The position numbers were made by a program, and so were the translations under genes. Shown here one piece after another: positions 7,915-17,033 of a DNA stretch of 64,000 nt. The notes under the pieces were generated by a model. The model searched no databases and was not told the origin of the DNA. It saw only the letters and a list, made by a program, of their open reading frames with translations. Location of the stretch: positions 32,854 to 96,853 of the forward strand of contig NZ_JAMBPR010000033.1 of assembly GCF_024206475.1 (NCBI RefSeq), in the 5' to 3' direction. Position 1 is the first letter of the stretch. Every line of letters begins with the position of its first letter. Origin of the DNA: Paraburkholderia sp. CNPSo 3274. Its GTDB lineage: Bacteria > Pseudomonadota > Gammaproteobacteria > Burkholderiales > Burkholderiaceae.

Positions 7915-9393
7915 TCAGCTAGCGATCAGCGTGGCGCCCACGACATCGCGCGGCACCGGATCGGAGAACTTCGCTTCATAGACACGATCACGTGCGGCGC
8001 CCATCCGTCGCCAGATGGCGCGCCATTTCGTCTTGCCAACTGGACCGATCGATTTCCAGTGTTCGTTGCTCCACGTCTGCGCACCATCGTCGGACCAGCG
8101 AAGCATGATTTCCGGATTTCTGCCCTGTCCGTTCTGGAGGCCCACGCCTGGCGTGAATTCGATCTGCAGGCGCTGATAGAAGACGCGCTCGCGGTCGTCC
8201 TGATCCCATACATGCTGCGTGCGGCGCCAGCACACGAGCGGCGCGCCATTGTCGGTATAGACCGAACGGGTCATCTGGTAGAGGTTGCCGGTCTGGTAGT
8301 CGCCTACAAGATTCAGTCCAGCAAACAGCATGTGGCAGTTCGATAGGTGACGATGGAATTGCCCGGCCACCGGGTCATAACTCAGGCGCTCGTGCCACAT
8401 GCGCGTGGTCGCGTCCCACACCCATGTCGCGTCCGCAGTCGGGAACGTGAGCACGTAGAAAAGATGCTCATCTTCCTGATACGAGTAGGCGATCGCGTCG
8501 CTGATGACGGGATAGGACGCAATGGCATGATTCACCGCGATCGTCGATACGTCCTGAATCTCATAGCCAATCGTGCGCATCACGGCGTTCTGCCCCTGCT
8601 CGTTCTGGCCGAGCCATACGAGGCTGTCGCCCACGCGCGCGATAGATTGAGCCGCCGAGCAACCGCGCTGCATCGTGACGCCCTGAAGTCGAGAGAACGG
8701 GAAATTCTGTCCTTCTGACGAGCCGGCGTCATACCACACTTCAGTTGTGCGCTCACCGACTAGCCACAGCTCGCGCTTATCCTCGATGAACGTCACGAGG
8801 TTGTCGGTGCTCGAATCCTTCAGCGCGAAATAGGTGGCGTCGAACGCGCTCGTGCCGTTCCAGTAGAGTGGTGCGACATAAAAAGTCTGCGAGTTCGGTT
8901 TGTTGAAAACGAGCCAGCCGTCGATAAAAGCGATGCGCGTCGCACCAAGCCAGGCGGGATCGCCAATCTGTATGACGGTCTGCTTGGCGATATTGACGAC
9001 GTAGCCATTCACGCCATCGACAATTACGGCAATACCGCCCGCACCATTATCGCGGATGACAACCGGCCCTGTTGAGGTGAGCAGCGTGCCGATCTGGGTA
9101 GCCTTCAGGACTGCGTTACTCGTCGCGGTCGCGGCGGTCGCAATCGATACCATGAAGACTTCGTTGCCGGATACAACAATCGCCTGCGTGCCGCCGGGTA
9201 GCGGCCAGTCGCCGCGCATCGGGCCGCTTCCAATGGTGAGATTGTTCAGGAGCCCAGGCGTGCCGAGCAGCGCCTTGGGCGTTTTCGATCCTTCGTTCTG
9301 GCTGACTTCCACATACCAGTTGACGCACTTTTCCGCGTCCTGCAATAGCATCGGCGCTTCGTAGGCTTGCCCAACGAAGGGAAACTGGCTCAT
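7915..9393 (-). CDS. packaged-DNA stabilisation/tail needle-plug protein, P22 gp10-like
   Basis: The 492-residue protein fits the P22 gp10 tail accessory family: similar length, the N-terminal pattern FVGQAYEAPMLLQDAEKCVNWY, a repeated beta-propeller-like middle with Trp and Asp turns, and position directly after a gp4-like gene. In P22, gp10 joins the portal/gp4 ring and helps hold packaged DNA. I chose ATG 9393, which overlaps the stop of the previous gene as ATGA; an in-frame TTG at 9417 would add eight residues but lies inside the upstream gene with no better ribosome site. Confidence 0.75.
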   Translation of the reverse strand: MSQFPFVGQAYEAPMLLQDAEKCVNWYVEVSQNEGSKTPKALLGTPGLLNNLTIGSGPMRGDWPLPGGTQAIVVSGNEVFMVSIATAATATSNAVLKATQIGTLLTSTGPVVIRDNGAGGIAVIVDGVNGYVVNIAKQTVIQIGDPAWLGATRIAFIDGWLVFNKPNSQTFYVAPLYWNGTSAFDATYFALKDSSTDNLVTFIEDKRELWLVGERTTEVWYDAGSSEGQNFPFSRLQGVTMQRGCSAAQSIARVGDSLVWLGQNEQGQNAVMRTIGYEIQDVSTIAVNHAIASYPVISDAIAYSYQEDEHLFYVLTFPTADATWVWDATTRMWHERLSYDPVAGQFHRHLSNCHMLFAGLNLVGDYQTGNLYQMTRSVYTDNGAPLVCWRRTQHVWDQDDRERVFYQRLQIEFTPGVGLQNGQGRNPEIMLRWSDDGAQTWSNEHWKSIGPVGKTKWRAIWRRMGAARDRVYEAKFSDPVPRDVVGATLIAS

Positions 9394-10343
9394 AGGAAGC
9401 CGCCATGAAGTACCCAACCGGCGTCGTTCTTCGCGCGGCCTGCAATCGCATTGTCATAAGTCGCCACGCTCTGGATCTGCGAATTGAGGCTTTTGACTGC
9501 CGTCTTGGCGACGCGATACTGGCCAGCGAGGCTATCGGGCACCGGCTTCTCCCCCTTGTATTCCGGCCATAGCTCGATCGCGAGCGCGACCTTCAGGAAG
9601 CGTTCATAGCCCTGCGGCAACTCAATGGGCGTATTGAGGCTGACGAAATCGGAGAACAGATTGTCGGTCCAGAGATGCACTTCGCCGCCCTGCGACGGAT
9701 TCGGGAAGAAGTACATCGTCGCGAGCGGCCACGCGGCGTCGTAATACATGACGCGCGGCCATGGACCCGGCTGATTCTTCAGGCCGATGGCATTCCACTG
9801 ATCAACCGAGATCGGGCGCAGCGGATAATCGACCTGCGAAATCCCGCTCGTCGTCAGCCGCGTGAAACCGGTGAGCACGCGCAACGGGCGCTGGATCGGG
9901 ATATTGCCTGGCGTCGTGAACGTGACCGGAAACAGCACGGAATAGGTCGCGATGGCGTTCGCGGACATCGTGACGGTATTCGTGCCGATGGCTGTCACCG
10001 TCGCACCTGAGGCGATCCCAGAGCCGCTGAGGCTGCCGCCGACCGCTAGATTGGCAGGGATTGCGGTGACACCGGAAATTACATTGCTGCCCTGAACCAC
10101 GGTGCCGAGGAACGTGCCGCCGACCGGATTGCCGACTGTGTAGATGTTCTGGCCGGATACCAGATTGAAGATATTCTCGACGCGGTTGTAGCACGCCAGA
10201 TGCTCGTTCGACAGGCTGTCAAGCAGATCGTTGAGCACGTACAGTGCATCCATTGCCATGTCGTCGTCCGGCGTCTCGCCGGCGGCCAGCTCATTGATAC
10301 GCTTGAGCGCACCCTTGATGATATCCAGCGCGGTGGCCGACAT
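9390..10343 (-). CDS. head-tail connector, P22 gp4-like, with inserted beta module
   Basis: The 317-residue protein begins with the helical pattern of P22 gp4-type tail accessory factors (DIIKGALKRINELAAGE, then LNDLLDSLSNEHLACYNR) and ends with a helical segment (KVALAIELWPEYKGEKP). gp4 assembles under the portal and closes the filled head. Between residues about 76 and 135 a Gly/Thr/Val-rich insertion (GSGIASGATVTAIG) interrupts the family core; such units occur as stand-alone modules in many tail proteins. P22 gp4 is about 166 residues, so this version is nearly twice as long. The call rests on order (coat, small proteins, gp4, gp10) and the helical framework. Confidence 0.72.
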   Translation of the reverse strand: MSATALDIIKGALKRINELAAGETPDDDMAMDALYVLNDLLDSLSNEHLACYNRVENIFNLVSGQNIYTVGNPVGGTFLGTVVQGSNVISGVTAIPANLAVGGSLSGSGIASGATVTAIGTNTVTMSANAIATYSVLFPVTFTTPGNIPIQRPLRVLTGFTRLTTSGISQVDYPLRPISVDQWNAIGLKNQPGPWPRVMYYDAAWPLATMYFFPNPSQGGEVHLWTDNLFSDFVSLNTPIELPQGYERFLKVALAIELWPEYKGEKPVPDSLAGQYRVAKTAVKSLNSQIQSVATYDNAIAGRAKNDAGWVLHGGFL

Positions 10344-10559
10344 TTATGCCTCCGCCCCTTCGGTCTTAGGCTTCGGACCGGGCTTCTTGCGGATCAGCGA
10401 AGAAAGGTCTTCGGCCCATCCATCGGCTTCCGCTTCGGTCTGCGCATCTGCCGAAGAAGCGATCAGCGTCTTGACGGTGCCGATATGCAGGCCAGTCTTG
10501 AGCGCATCCGCGTCGGCGAACTTCTCGCCCGAACGATAAAGCATCTTTGGAAATTCCAT
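10344..10559 (-). CDS. small hypothetical phage protein after coat cluster
   Basis: The 71-residue protein starts MEFPKMLYRSGEKF and ends in a basic proline- and lysine-rich tail (RKKPGPKPK). Small proteins of this kind commonly follow the coat gene in P22-like Burkholderia and Pseudomonas phages. No function is assigned. The gene abuts the gp4-like start without a gap. Confidence 0.6.
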   Translation of the reverse strand: MEFPKMLYRSGEKFADADALKTGLHIGTVKTLIASSADAQTEAEADGWAEDLSSLIRKKPGPKPKTEGAEA

Positions 10560-10562
10560 GGC

Positions 10563-10895
10563 TTATGCGCTCATCACGGAAGGAGGCGGCGAGTACTCGC
10601 AACGCGTCACGTTCAAGAGATAGATTTCCGCCGTGGGCGTAATCGCCCCAGTGGTCACGTTGCCAAACTGAACGGCGATCTGGTTTGCGGCGACCACGCG
10701 CACGTTCGAGACAACGAGTCCCGAAGTATGCGAAGGCTTGTTGATCGAGACGAAATCGTTCATCTGAACGCCCGGAAGCGTATAGGTGGTTTCTACCGTC
10801 GAATTGGCGGCGATGTTCGTCCCGTTGTTCGGTGTGAGCGTGACCTGAAGATTTTCTTCGAGCATCACGTTTCCGCGGCAGACTGTCGTTGCCAT
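10563..10895 (-). CDS. possible capsid decoration protein, paralogue of next gene upstream
   Basis: The 110-residue protein shares a pattern with the product of 10941-11333: an N-terminal Thr/Asn stretch, a middle PGVQMNDFVSI segment (compare LGLQQGDVCEV) and a C-terminal FGNVTTGAITPTAEIYLLNV (compare FGNVTASPITPAAGIYTVRV). Two adjacent related small beta proteins directly after the coat gene suggest capsid decoration or head-fibre subunits. No named family was recognised; the paralogy is seen directly. Confidence 0.65.
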   Translation of the reverse strand: MATTVCRGNVMLEENLQVTLTPNNGTNIAANSTVETTYTLPGVQMNDFVSINKPSHTSGLVVSNVRVVAANQIAVQFGNVTTGAITPTAEIYLLNVTRCEYSPPPSVMSA

Positions 10896-10940
10896 ATGCT
10901 GTTCTCCAGAACTGGGAGAGCCGAAGCCCTCCCGATGGGG

Positions 10941-11333
10941 TTAGAACGAGTTCATGTAGCCGGCGCCGGAGGCAACCGTGTCGAACGCCTGCAGACGGGT
11001 CACGCGCACCGTATAGATGCCGGCGGCGGGCGTGATCGGGCTGGCCGTCACGTTTCCGAAGGTGATCGTCAACTGGTCCGCCGGCGCGCCTGCGATGGTC
11101 GGCTGCGTGATGAGGCCCGCCTGGAAGGACGGACCTGCGATCACTTCGCAGACGTCGCCCTGCTGAAGGCCAAGGCCCGATGCAGCGAAGTTCTGCTGCG
11201 CGGTCGTGTTGGCAGCAACGGCCACCGGCGTGATGGAGACGGTCGTGATGATCGCCATCTTCTGCAGGTTGCCGATGGGCAGGCACGGTACCGGATTTGC
11301 GGTAATCGCCGGGCCCGGATTCGTCGTGGTCAT
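10941..11333 (-). CDS. possible capsid decoration protein
   Basis: The 130-residue protein is the longer of two tandem paralogues after the coat gene. The shared C-terminal core (FGNVT, then ITP, then V-T-R) and the middle LGLQQGDVCEVIAG pattern suggest a compact beta fold. The 45-bp gap to the next gene holds only its ribosome site. A decoration role is inferred from its place between coat and connector genes and from a terminator just upstream at 11355-11373. Confidence 0.65.
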   Translation of the reverse strand: MTTTNPGPAITANPVPCLPIGNLQKMAIITTVSITPVAVAANTTAQQNFAASGLGLQQGDVCEVIAGPSFQAGLITQPTIAGAPADQLTITFGNVTASPITPAAGIYTVRVTRLQAFDTVASGAGYMNSF

Positions 11334-11350
11334 TTCGAGACTCCTGAGAA

Positions 11351-11374
11351 AGGGAAAGCCCCTTGCGGGGCTTC
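11351..11374 (-). terminator. intrinsic terminator after coat gene
   Basis: On the minus strand AAGCCCC-GCAA-GGGGCTT is followed by TCCCTTTCT. The strong 7-bp stem directly after the coat stop probably lowers expression of the genes behind it relative to the abundant coat protein. Confidence 0.6.
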
Positions 11375-11382
11375 AGATCGGG

Positions 11383-12699
11383 TTAGCCGGCGACTCGGCA
11401 GGCGAGTTCGCGGTACAGGGACGCCCAGCCATACAGCACATCGAAACGCGCCGGAATGGCATCGTTATTGATGGTGTACTGGCGCACGATGCGGATCGAC
11501 AGGCCGGTCATCTTGTCGGCCGCGCGACCCGCGAAGTGCACGCCATCGGGCAATTCAAGATCGGCAGTTGCCAGCGTGAACGCGTTCTTGTGCATCGCGA
11601 TCGATTGCGGCGAGTAAGCATTCGCCGAGCCGAACACGGTGATGGCCGCATTGTTGGCCGGAGCCGCAGACACGTTCTGGAACTGGCCCGCACTGATGAT
11701 CGCAGGCGCGATCGTGAGCTGGAGCTGGCCCGAACCGTTCGACGCATATTGGCCGCCGATGACCTGACCGAGGCTGTTGAAGACCGGCGTGAAGGTGCCA
11801 GCCGCGGGCGTGCCAACTGCAGGACGCACGACGAACTGGCGAAGCTGGTTGGAGCCCCACTGCGCGCGGTTCTGCGGGTTGACCGCATAGACGCCTGCAA
11901 TGGTGATGACGTCGCCCACGTTCAGCACGTTGGTCGTAGCCGTCCAGCCGGTCGTGTAGAGCGTACCGTTGTCCTGCCAGCCCGACGCGATGAGCGCCGA
12001 CGAGGCATTGCCCGTCGAGAACACAGGTGTGCCGCCCTGCGCGCCGACCTGATACGAGGCGATGTTCTGGCTCTGGTACCAGTCGAAGCCGAGCGTATCT
12101 TTACCGAGCAGGCCCTTCTTGTACATCTCGCCGATCGTCGCCGCCGGGTTGAAGAGACCCTTGAGCGCGTCGGCCATGCTCACCATCGAGAACGGATCGA
12201 GCAGGATGCAGCGGTCGCCGTCATCCGGAGCCGCTTCCGAATCCATGATGGCCTTGGCCGTCAGGGCGGTCAGTGCAGCGGTCGGCTTGGTGCCCGGCGT
12301 GCCCACGGCGTTGGCCGTATTCTGATAGGCGAAGGTTGTACCGTCGAAGTCCACCTTGTTGGCGATGGCGGCCACTGCGGGCTTGATGAGACGGCCCTTG
12401 AAGTCATCCATCGACAGCAGCAGATCCGCGGTCGAGAACTGCGTATCGACGTGGAACTGCGTGGTGAGCGTGACGGGCACGCTGCCTTCGACGAAGTCTT
12501 CCACGTTCAGCGCGGGACCGACCGTGCCCTTGAAGCGGGCCGGGCGGCGGACGTTGACCGTATAACCGATCTTCGCGCCGGCAATGGCGAATTTGTCGTC
12601 GTACTCCTTGTTCACCTTGTCGGAGAACACGAGTTCGTTTTCGAGGACCATCAGCGATTCATAGGTGATGTCGCTGATGGTCAACATGACGTTGGACAT
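11383..12699 (-). CDS. major capsid (coat) protein, P22 gp5 family
   Basis: The 438-residue protein matches the P22 coat family in length and layout. The N-terminus (TISDITYESLMVLENELVF) and the segment IGYTVNVRRPARFKG are characteristic, and the central region (about 215-300, with GDVITIAGVYAVNPQNR and LRQFVVRP) corresponds to the inserted I-domain of the HK97-fold P22 coat. It forms the icosahedral head around the scaffold. Hairpins flank the gene on both sides (12720-12742 and 11351-11374), as expected for a highly expressed cistron. Confidence 0.9.
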   Translation of the reverse strand: MSNVMLTISDITYESLMVLENELVFSDKVNKEYDDKFAIAGAKIGYTVNVRRPARFKGTVGPALNVEDFVEGSVPVTLTTQFHVDTQFSTADLLLSMDDFKGRLIKPAVAAIANKVDFDGTTFAYQNTANAVGTPGTKPTAALTALTAKAIMDSEAAPDDGDRCILLDPFSMVSMADALKGLFNPAATIGEMYKKGLLGKDTLGFDWYQSQNIASYQVGAQGGTPVFSTGNASSALIASGWQDNGTLYTTGWTATTNVLNVGDVITIAGVYAVNPQNRAQWGSNQLRQFVVRPAVGTPAAGTFTPVFNSLGQVIGGQYASNGSGQLQLTIAPAIISAGQFQNVSAAPANNAAITVFGSANAYSPQSIAMHKNAFTLATADLELPDGVHFAGRAADKMTGLSIRIVRQYTINNDAIPARFDVLYGWASLYRELACRVAG

Positions 12700-12719
12700 T
12701 TCAGGCTCCGTAAACGACG

Positions 12720-12742
12720 AAGCCCCGCACTCGGCGGGGCCT
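12720..12742 (-). terminator. hairpin between scaffold and coat genes
   Basis: On the minus strand GGCCCCGCC-GAG-TGCGGGGCTTC forms a GC-rich hairpin in the 60-bp gap before the coat gene, without a good U-run. It may stabilise the coat mRNA 5' end or attenuate transcription. Confidence 0.4.
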
Positions 12743-12759
12743 CAATGGTCTGGGTGGCG

Positions 12760-13665
12760 TTAGCGCTTTCGTCTGGCTGCTTCCTGCTGCTGACGCATGG
12801 CCTTGTACTCGGCATACGTCATCTGCGAGGTCGGCTTTTCGGCGGACCCCGATGCATCAGAAAGCGGTTCGATGGGCGCTGGCGCCTTCGATTTTTCGGG
12901 TGTTGCGGATGCTGCTGCGGCAGGCGCGTCTTTCTTCGCAGGGGCCTTGTCGGCGGCCAGCCGGTCCTCGAGCTTTCCGAGCATGCGCACTGCCGAAGTG
13001 AGGCTCATGCCCCGCAGCAGTCGTGCTTCGTCGGGATTCTTCGCGAGGTAATAGGCCAGTTCGTGGCCATAATCGCTTTCAACAATTGCCATATAGATGG
13101 GATTCGGGAGATCGATTTCAGACTTCCCTACTACATCGTCATAGTCCGGCATCGTTTCGCGCGCTGCCTTGCCACGACGATCCCAGCTATCGGCCAATTG
13201 CTGCTGTGCGGCCTGCATGCGTGCCTGCTGCTCTTCCTGCTGTCGCTCGGCAAGCTTCTGATCCACCTTCCAGTCGGTGAGCGCCTCGTGATAGTCCGCC
13301 TCGGTGACGAACTGCGCGCGCTCCGGCTTTGGATCGGGTTCTTTCGGCGCGGGTGTTGCCTGCGCGGCCTGCATCTGTTCGCGCAGTTCAGCAAGCTCGG
13401 CGCGCAAGACTTCTGCTTCCGTGCGTGCATCGTTGCGTTCGTGACGCGTGCGTACCAGTTCCTCGATCAGGGGTTTCTTCTTCGGCTGCTGCTGTGGCGA
13501 TTCCTGACCGACAGGAGTTTCTATGCCCGTCTTGCCCTCTTCGCCCGTCTTTTCAGGCGCTGGAGTGGCAGGGGCTGCGTCAGCCGCGGGAGTCGCGGCC
13601 GGTGCTTCGCCGGTCAAGCGTTGCATCAGCGTTTCGGAAGTGACAACAGTTGCGGTCTTCGACAT
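12760..13665 (-). CDS. capsid scaffolding protein
   Basis: The 301-residue protein is highly charged and Ala/Pro/Gln-rich, with a long predicted coiled coil (about residues 75-180: ELVRTRHERNDARTEAEVL and the EEQQARMQAAQQQLADSW region) and a basic C-terminus (MRQQQEAARRKR) suited to binding the coat lattice. Position between portal and coat genes and length near 300 match P22 gp8-type scaffolds. I chose ATG 13665, which has GGAGAG upstream; an upstream alternative at 13686 lacks a better site. Confidence 0.82.
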   Translation of the reverse strand: MSKTATVVTSETLMQRLTGEAPAATPAADAAPATPAPEKTGEEGKTGIETPVGQESPQQQPKKKPLIEELVRTRHERNDARTEAEVLRAELAELREQMQAAQATPAPKEPDPKPERAQFVTEADYHEALTDWKVDQKLAERQQEEQQARMQAAQQQLADSWDRRGKAARETMPDYDDVVGKSEIDLPNPIYMAIVESDYGHELAYYLAKNPDEARLLRGMSLTSAVRMLGKLEDRLAADKAPAKKDAPAAAASATPEKSKAPAPIEPLSDASGSAEKPTSQMTYAEYKAMRQQQEAARRKR

Positions 13666-13689
13666 GGATCTCTCCACGATCCCCAATAA

Positions 13690-13730
13690 AAACGCCCCAC
13701 ACGGCGGGGTGACCGTGTGGGGCGAGAGTG
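13690..13730 (-). terminator. strong intrinsic terminator between portal and scaffold genes
   Basis: On the minus strand GCCCCACACGG and CCGTGTGGGGC form an 11-bp perfect stem around a short loop, followed by GTTTTTATT. This is the strongest hairpin-plus-U-run in the structural block. Read-through would need antitermination or would set the ratio of packaging to scaffold and coat proteins. Confidence 0.75.
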
Positions 13731-13743
13731 AAACGGGTACTGC

Positions 13744-15798
13744 CTATTCGGTGGCGGCCTTGTCTGCGCCTGCGTCGATGCGCGCCTCTTCCTTCTTCAG
13801 GTCGAGATGCGCGAGGATCAGCGCAATGCTGTCCTGCATCGATTGCATGGTGATCGCGGTCGCGTCGCGGCTGGCGATGTCATGACGCTTGGTCTGATCC
13901 GTGAGCGCCGTACGCTGATTCTCGCCGGCCTGCTTCATCTGCTCGGACGTAATGCGGTACTTGCGATCTAGCTCGGCTTGCTGAAGCGCGCTGCTCATCT
14001 GCTTGTTCTGCGCGACGAGATGCGCAATCAGCGACTTGGCCTGATCCGGCACATCATCGGGAATCTGCGATTCGACGCCTGCAATAGGATTGGCCGCGGC
14101 GAGGCGATCCGCAATCTGGTCCGCACCGGGCCAGTCGAACTGGCGCATCACGATGTCATCGGCGACCATCGCGACCTTCTCGCCCAGCGGCGTGGCCAGC
14201 ATGCCGAGCATGTTGTCGGCCGCTTCCTCGCGCTTCGTGTCGTAGCCCGGGCCCACGTCCATCACGATGTCGTATTCGCCCATCGTGACGTCGTTGAGCA
14301 CCTGCTGAATCGTGCCGGCCTCGTCGCGCTGCTTCTGGTTGATCGTGACGCTATCAGGCACACCGTCTTCGCCGATGATGCGAATCGTGCGCTGCGTGTC
14401 GTAGTAGTGCGGAACCCAGTCGAGGATCACCATGCCGGCATGCTTCATGGTGATGCAGAGATTGTCGTAGAAGTGGAAGTTCGACCGGTCTGACTGCTTC
14501 TGGCGTCGCTGCACCATCGTGCCGGAGGTTTCCTGCCCTTCTGCACCCAGAGCCGGATCGAACATACCGGCCACGGCCTTCATATCCTCGCTGGCGCCCA
14601 TGGCGGCATTGACCTGCGCTTGGGGCATGCCTTGCGGTTGCAGACGCTCAGGCGGCGGCGCAGGCGTCACGCCATCGATCATGACGCCCTTGTACTTTAG
14701 GTGGGAGTAGCTGCGATTGTTCGCGTTGTCCCATTCTTCCTCGTGCCCCTCGATCTGACCTTCTTCGACCAGCCATGGAGCCTTTGGTGCGAGCGCGACG
14801 ATTTCCGTCTCGGCGGTGCGCCAGAAGTTGTACATGCGCTGCGGATCCTGAAGACCGCGCACCATGCCGTAGCGAATCACCTTGCCGTCGATGTCGTATT
14901 CGGCACCGTAGACCGGGAAAACCGGAATCCAGCGGCCCGGCAACTCGCGCTGATCGAGGATCTCGAGCGCGGTCATCTTGTACCACATGAGCCGGCGGCG
15001 CACCGTGGCGCGTTCCTGGGCGACCGTCACGCCTGCGGCCTGCATCTCGTCGAGCTTGGCCTGTGACTTGAAAACGGTCTTCCCGTTGCTCAGCAGCCAG
15101 AGCGTGTCCTCGACCTTGTCGAGCTTGAAGTACTCAGCCACGCGAATTTCATCGCCATTGGCCCAGTCGTTCAACTCATCGCCAGCGCCCAGCGCCTTGA
15201 AATCCACCCACTTCGCCTTCGGGTACTTGCGCTGGAATTTCTTTTTGCGCATCCGGTCGGTGATGATGCACCACTCAGCGTCCGAGCCATCCAGTTCGAC
15301 GCTCGCGGGATCGAAATAGACCGTGAAGCGATTGCGGATGCGATTGAAACAGATTTCCTGATCGAAGCTGTTCTCGCGCACATAGCGCGTGTTCAAGCGG
15401 AAGTATCCGAGGCCCGTGCGCACCTGCCAGTCAGCCGCGGTATCGTAGGCGGTGTCGGCCTTGCTCTTGACCTGAATGTGGCGGATGAGCCCAGCAATGA
15501 CTTTTGCCTTCTGCTTGTCGGCACCATCCGAGATCGCATGCACCTGAATGCGCGGACGCTGCTCGCGCATGTTGTTCACGACCTGACGCACGAAACTGTC
15601 GGTCTTGTTGATCACGAGACACGGGCGATGCTCAAGCTCGCGCGCGCTCTGGATCATGTCTGGCCACTGATCGCCAGCGGCAAACTTCAGGTCGTTGAGC
15701 GCTTCCGAGCGATTTTCGGTTTCCGCCTCAACTGCTGTTTTGAGGTTGTCGTTGCATTCCTTGATGATCGGATTGCGCACTTCGGCTGATGTCTTCAT
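13744..15798 (-). CDS. portal protein, P22 gp1-like
   Basis: The 684-residue protein has the length and motifs of P22-type portals: an N-terminal acidic helix (FAAGDQWPDMIQSARELEHRP), a conserved segment (NRFTVYFDPASVELDGSDAEW), then the crown and barrel helices at the C-terminus (LDLKKEEARIDAG). Portals form the dodecameric DNA entry vertex and dock terminase, gp4 and gp10. ATG 15798 is preferred because AGGCGG lies nine bases upstream and it overlaps the terminase stop as ATGA; an ATG at 15807 has no spacing to a ribosome site. Confidence 0.88.
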   Translation of the reverse strand: MKTSAEVRNPIIKECNDNLKTAVEAETENRSEALNDLKFAAGDQWPDMIQSARELEHRPCLVINKTDSFVRQVVNNMREQRPRIQVHAISDGADKQKAKVIAGLIRHIQVKSKADTAYDTAADWQVRTGLGYFRLNTRYVRENSFDQEICFNRIRNRFTVYFDPASVELDGSDAEWCIITDRMRKKKFQRKYPKAKWVDFKALGAGDELNDWANGDEIRVAEYFKLDKVEDTLWLLSNGKTVFKSQAKLDEMQAAGVTVAQERATVRRRLMWYKMTALEILDQRELPGRWIPVFPVYGAEYDIDGKVIRYGMVRGLQDPQRMYNFWRTAETEIVALAPKAPWLVEEGQIEGHEEEWDNANNRSYSHLKYKGVMIDGVTPAPPPERLQPQGMPQAQVNAAMGASEDMKAVAGMFDPALGAEGQETSGTMVQRRQKQSDRSNFHFYDNLCITMKHAGMVILDWVPHYYDTQRTIRIIGEDGVPDSVTINQKQRDEAGTIQQVLNDVTMGEYDIVMDVGPGYDTKREEAADNMLGMLATPLGEKVAMVADDIVMRQFDWPGADQIADRLAAANPIAGVESQIPDDVPDQAKSLIAHLVAQNKQMSSALQQAELDRKYRITSEQMKQAGENQRTALTDQTKRHDIASRDATAITMQSMQDSIALILAHLDLKKEEARIDAGADKAATE

Positions 15799-17033
15799 GC
15801 CATCCATCCGCCTGCGCCTGCAAAGCGCCCAACGGGTTTCGCCTTGGGCGTGACAACGCGCTTGACGGCACGGCGCGCGCCTTCACACGCATAGCGCAGG
15901 GCATCAATCACGTGATTGTCCTTGTCATCGAGGATGGGAACGACCTTGTCGGTCATCGGATCGGTCTTGTAGCGATAGAGCGAAAGCTCATCGATTGTGT
16001 GCTGGCAACGCGGATGCACGACGATGTCGAAACTCTTCAGAAATTCGACACCCTCTTCGAGTGACTTCGCGCCCTTCACAGCTGGCACGATCTTCGGGAA
16101 ACCATGCTTCTGCATATGGCTGATTGTCTCGGGACGTGCCGAATCGGCCGTAATAGGCCACTTCTCTGCCTCAGGCACGCTCATGAACAGTTCCGGCAGG
16201 TTCACGATCTCGCAGCCGACCTGATAGGCCTCGTGATCGATATAGAGCGCGTTGCCTTCCATCGAGCAGCGCACGAGCACGCTTGGATCGACCGAAAAGC
16301 CCCAGTCCGCACCCAGGCGAAAGATGGTCCCCGCCGGGCGCTCGAATTCCTCGATGCGCCAGTTGCGGAACACACGCGCCTCGCTCGATTGCTGATAGCC
16401 CCCGAGCCAGATGTGCACATATTTGTCGGGGTCGCGACGCTTGTCGTACTCCATTTCGGAGCGCAGCACGTCGGGAAACTTCGGGTTGTCCGCGAAGTTC
16501 GCCTCAATCACGCGCGAATCTGGCGGAGGATTCTCAGAGCGAAGGAGCGCATCGACAGGGTCAGTCTCGAAGCGCGGATTCCATGAGAACCAGAGTTGTG
16601 AGAGCGGCTTGCGGATCGTCGGGCGCAGCATGTCGAGCGACTTCTGGCTGAGCGTCTGCGCTTCTTCCACCCATGACGCGTCGAAGCCTTCGAGCGACTT
16701 GATGGACTCGGCGGTATGGTTCTGCATGCCCTGGAAGATGATCAGGCCGCCGTGAATGCTCTTGATCTTCGCGTCCTGCACATCGAAGTAGTAGCCCGCA
16801 TTCATCGATTCGATCTTCGCTTCGAGAAGTTTCTTGACCGACTGATCCAGCGACTTCTGGTTTTCGCGCACACAGACGAGATCGAACTTCTCCATCACCG
16901 ATCGTTCAATCGCCAGCTCGCCGAAGAAGTGAGATTTTCCCGAACCCCGGCCGCCGTGCGCGCCCAGATAGCGAAGGCCGTCATCGAGCAGCGGCGCGAA
17001 CACGCGCGGCGTCTCGATCACGATCTCGTTCAC
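15795..17033 (-). CDS. terL: terminase large subunit
   Basis: The 412-residue protein is a phage packaging ATPase/nuclease of the PBSX/Terminase_3 type. Residues 27-34 (GGRGSGKS) are the Walker A motif, FDASWVEEAQ about residue 120 is Walker B with the catalytic Glu, and LWFSWNPRF is the coupling motif. The C-terminal half (about 230-390) contains the RNase H-like nuclease with Asp residues in GADWGFSVDP and ITADSARPE. It cuts and pumps DNA at the portal. It overlaps the portal start by four bases and the small-subunit end by four bases. Confidence 0.92.
   Translation of the reverse strand: MNEIVIETPRVFAPLLDDGLRYLGAHGGRGSGKSHFFGELAIERSVMEKFDLVCVRENQKSLDQSVKKLLEAKIESMNAGYYFDVQDAKIKSIHGGLIIFQGMQNHTAESIKSLEGFDASWVEEAQTLSQKSLDMLRPTIRKPLSQLWFSWNPRFETDPVDALLRSENPPPDSRVIEANFADNPKFPDVLRSEMEYDKRRDPDKYVHIWLGGYQQSSEARVFRNWRIEEFERPAGTIFRLGADWGFSVDPSVLVRCSMEGNALYIDHEAYQVGCEIVNLPELFMSVPEAEKWPITADSARPETISHMQKHGFPKIVPAVKGAKSLEEGVEFLKSFDIVVHPRCQHTIDELSLYRYKTDPMTDKVVPILDDKDNHVIDALRYACEGARRAVKRVVTPKAKPVGRFAGAGGWMA

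Noticed and set aside
11206..13689. 827-codon open frame on the plus strand across the coat and scaffold genes
   Set aside because: It is antisense to two clear virion genes, is Arg/His/Leu-rich as expected for shadow frames in high-GC DNA, and has no ribosome site or family pattern.
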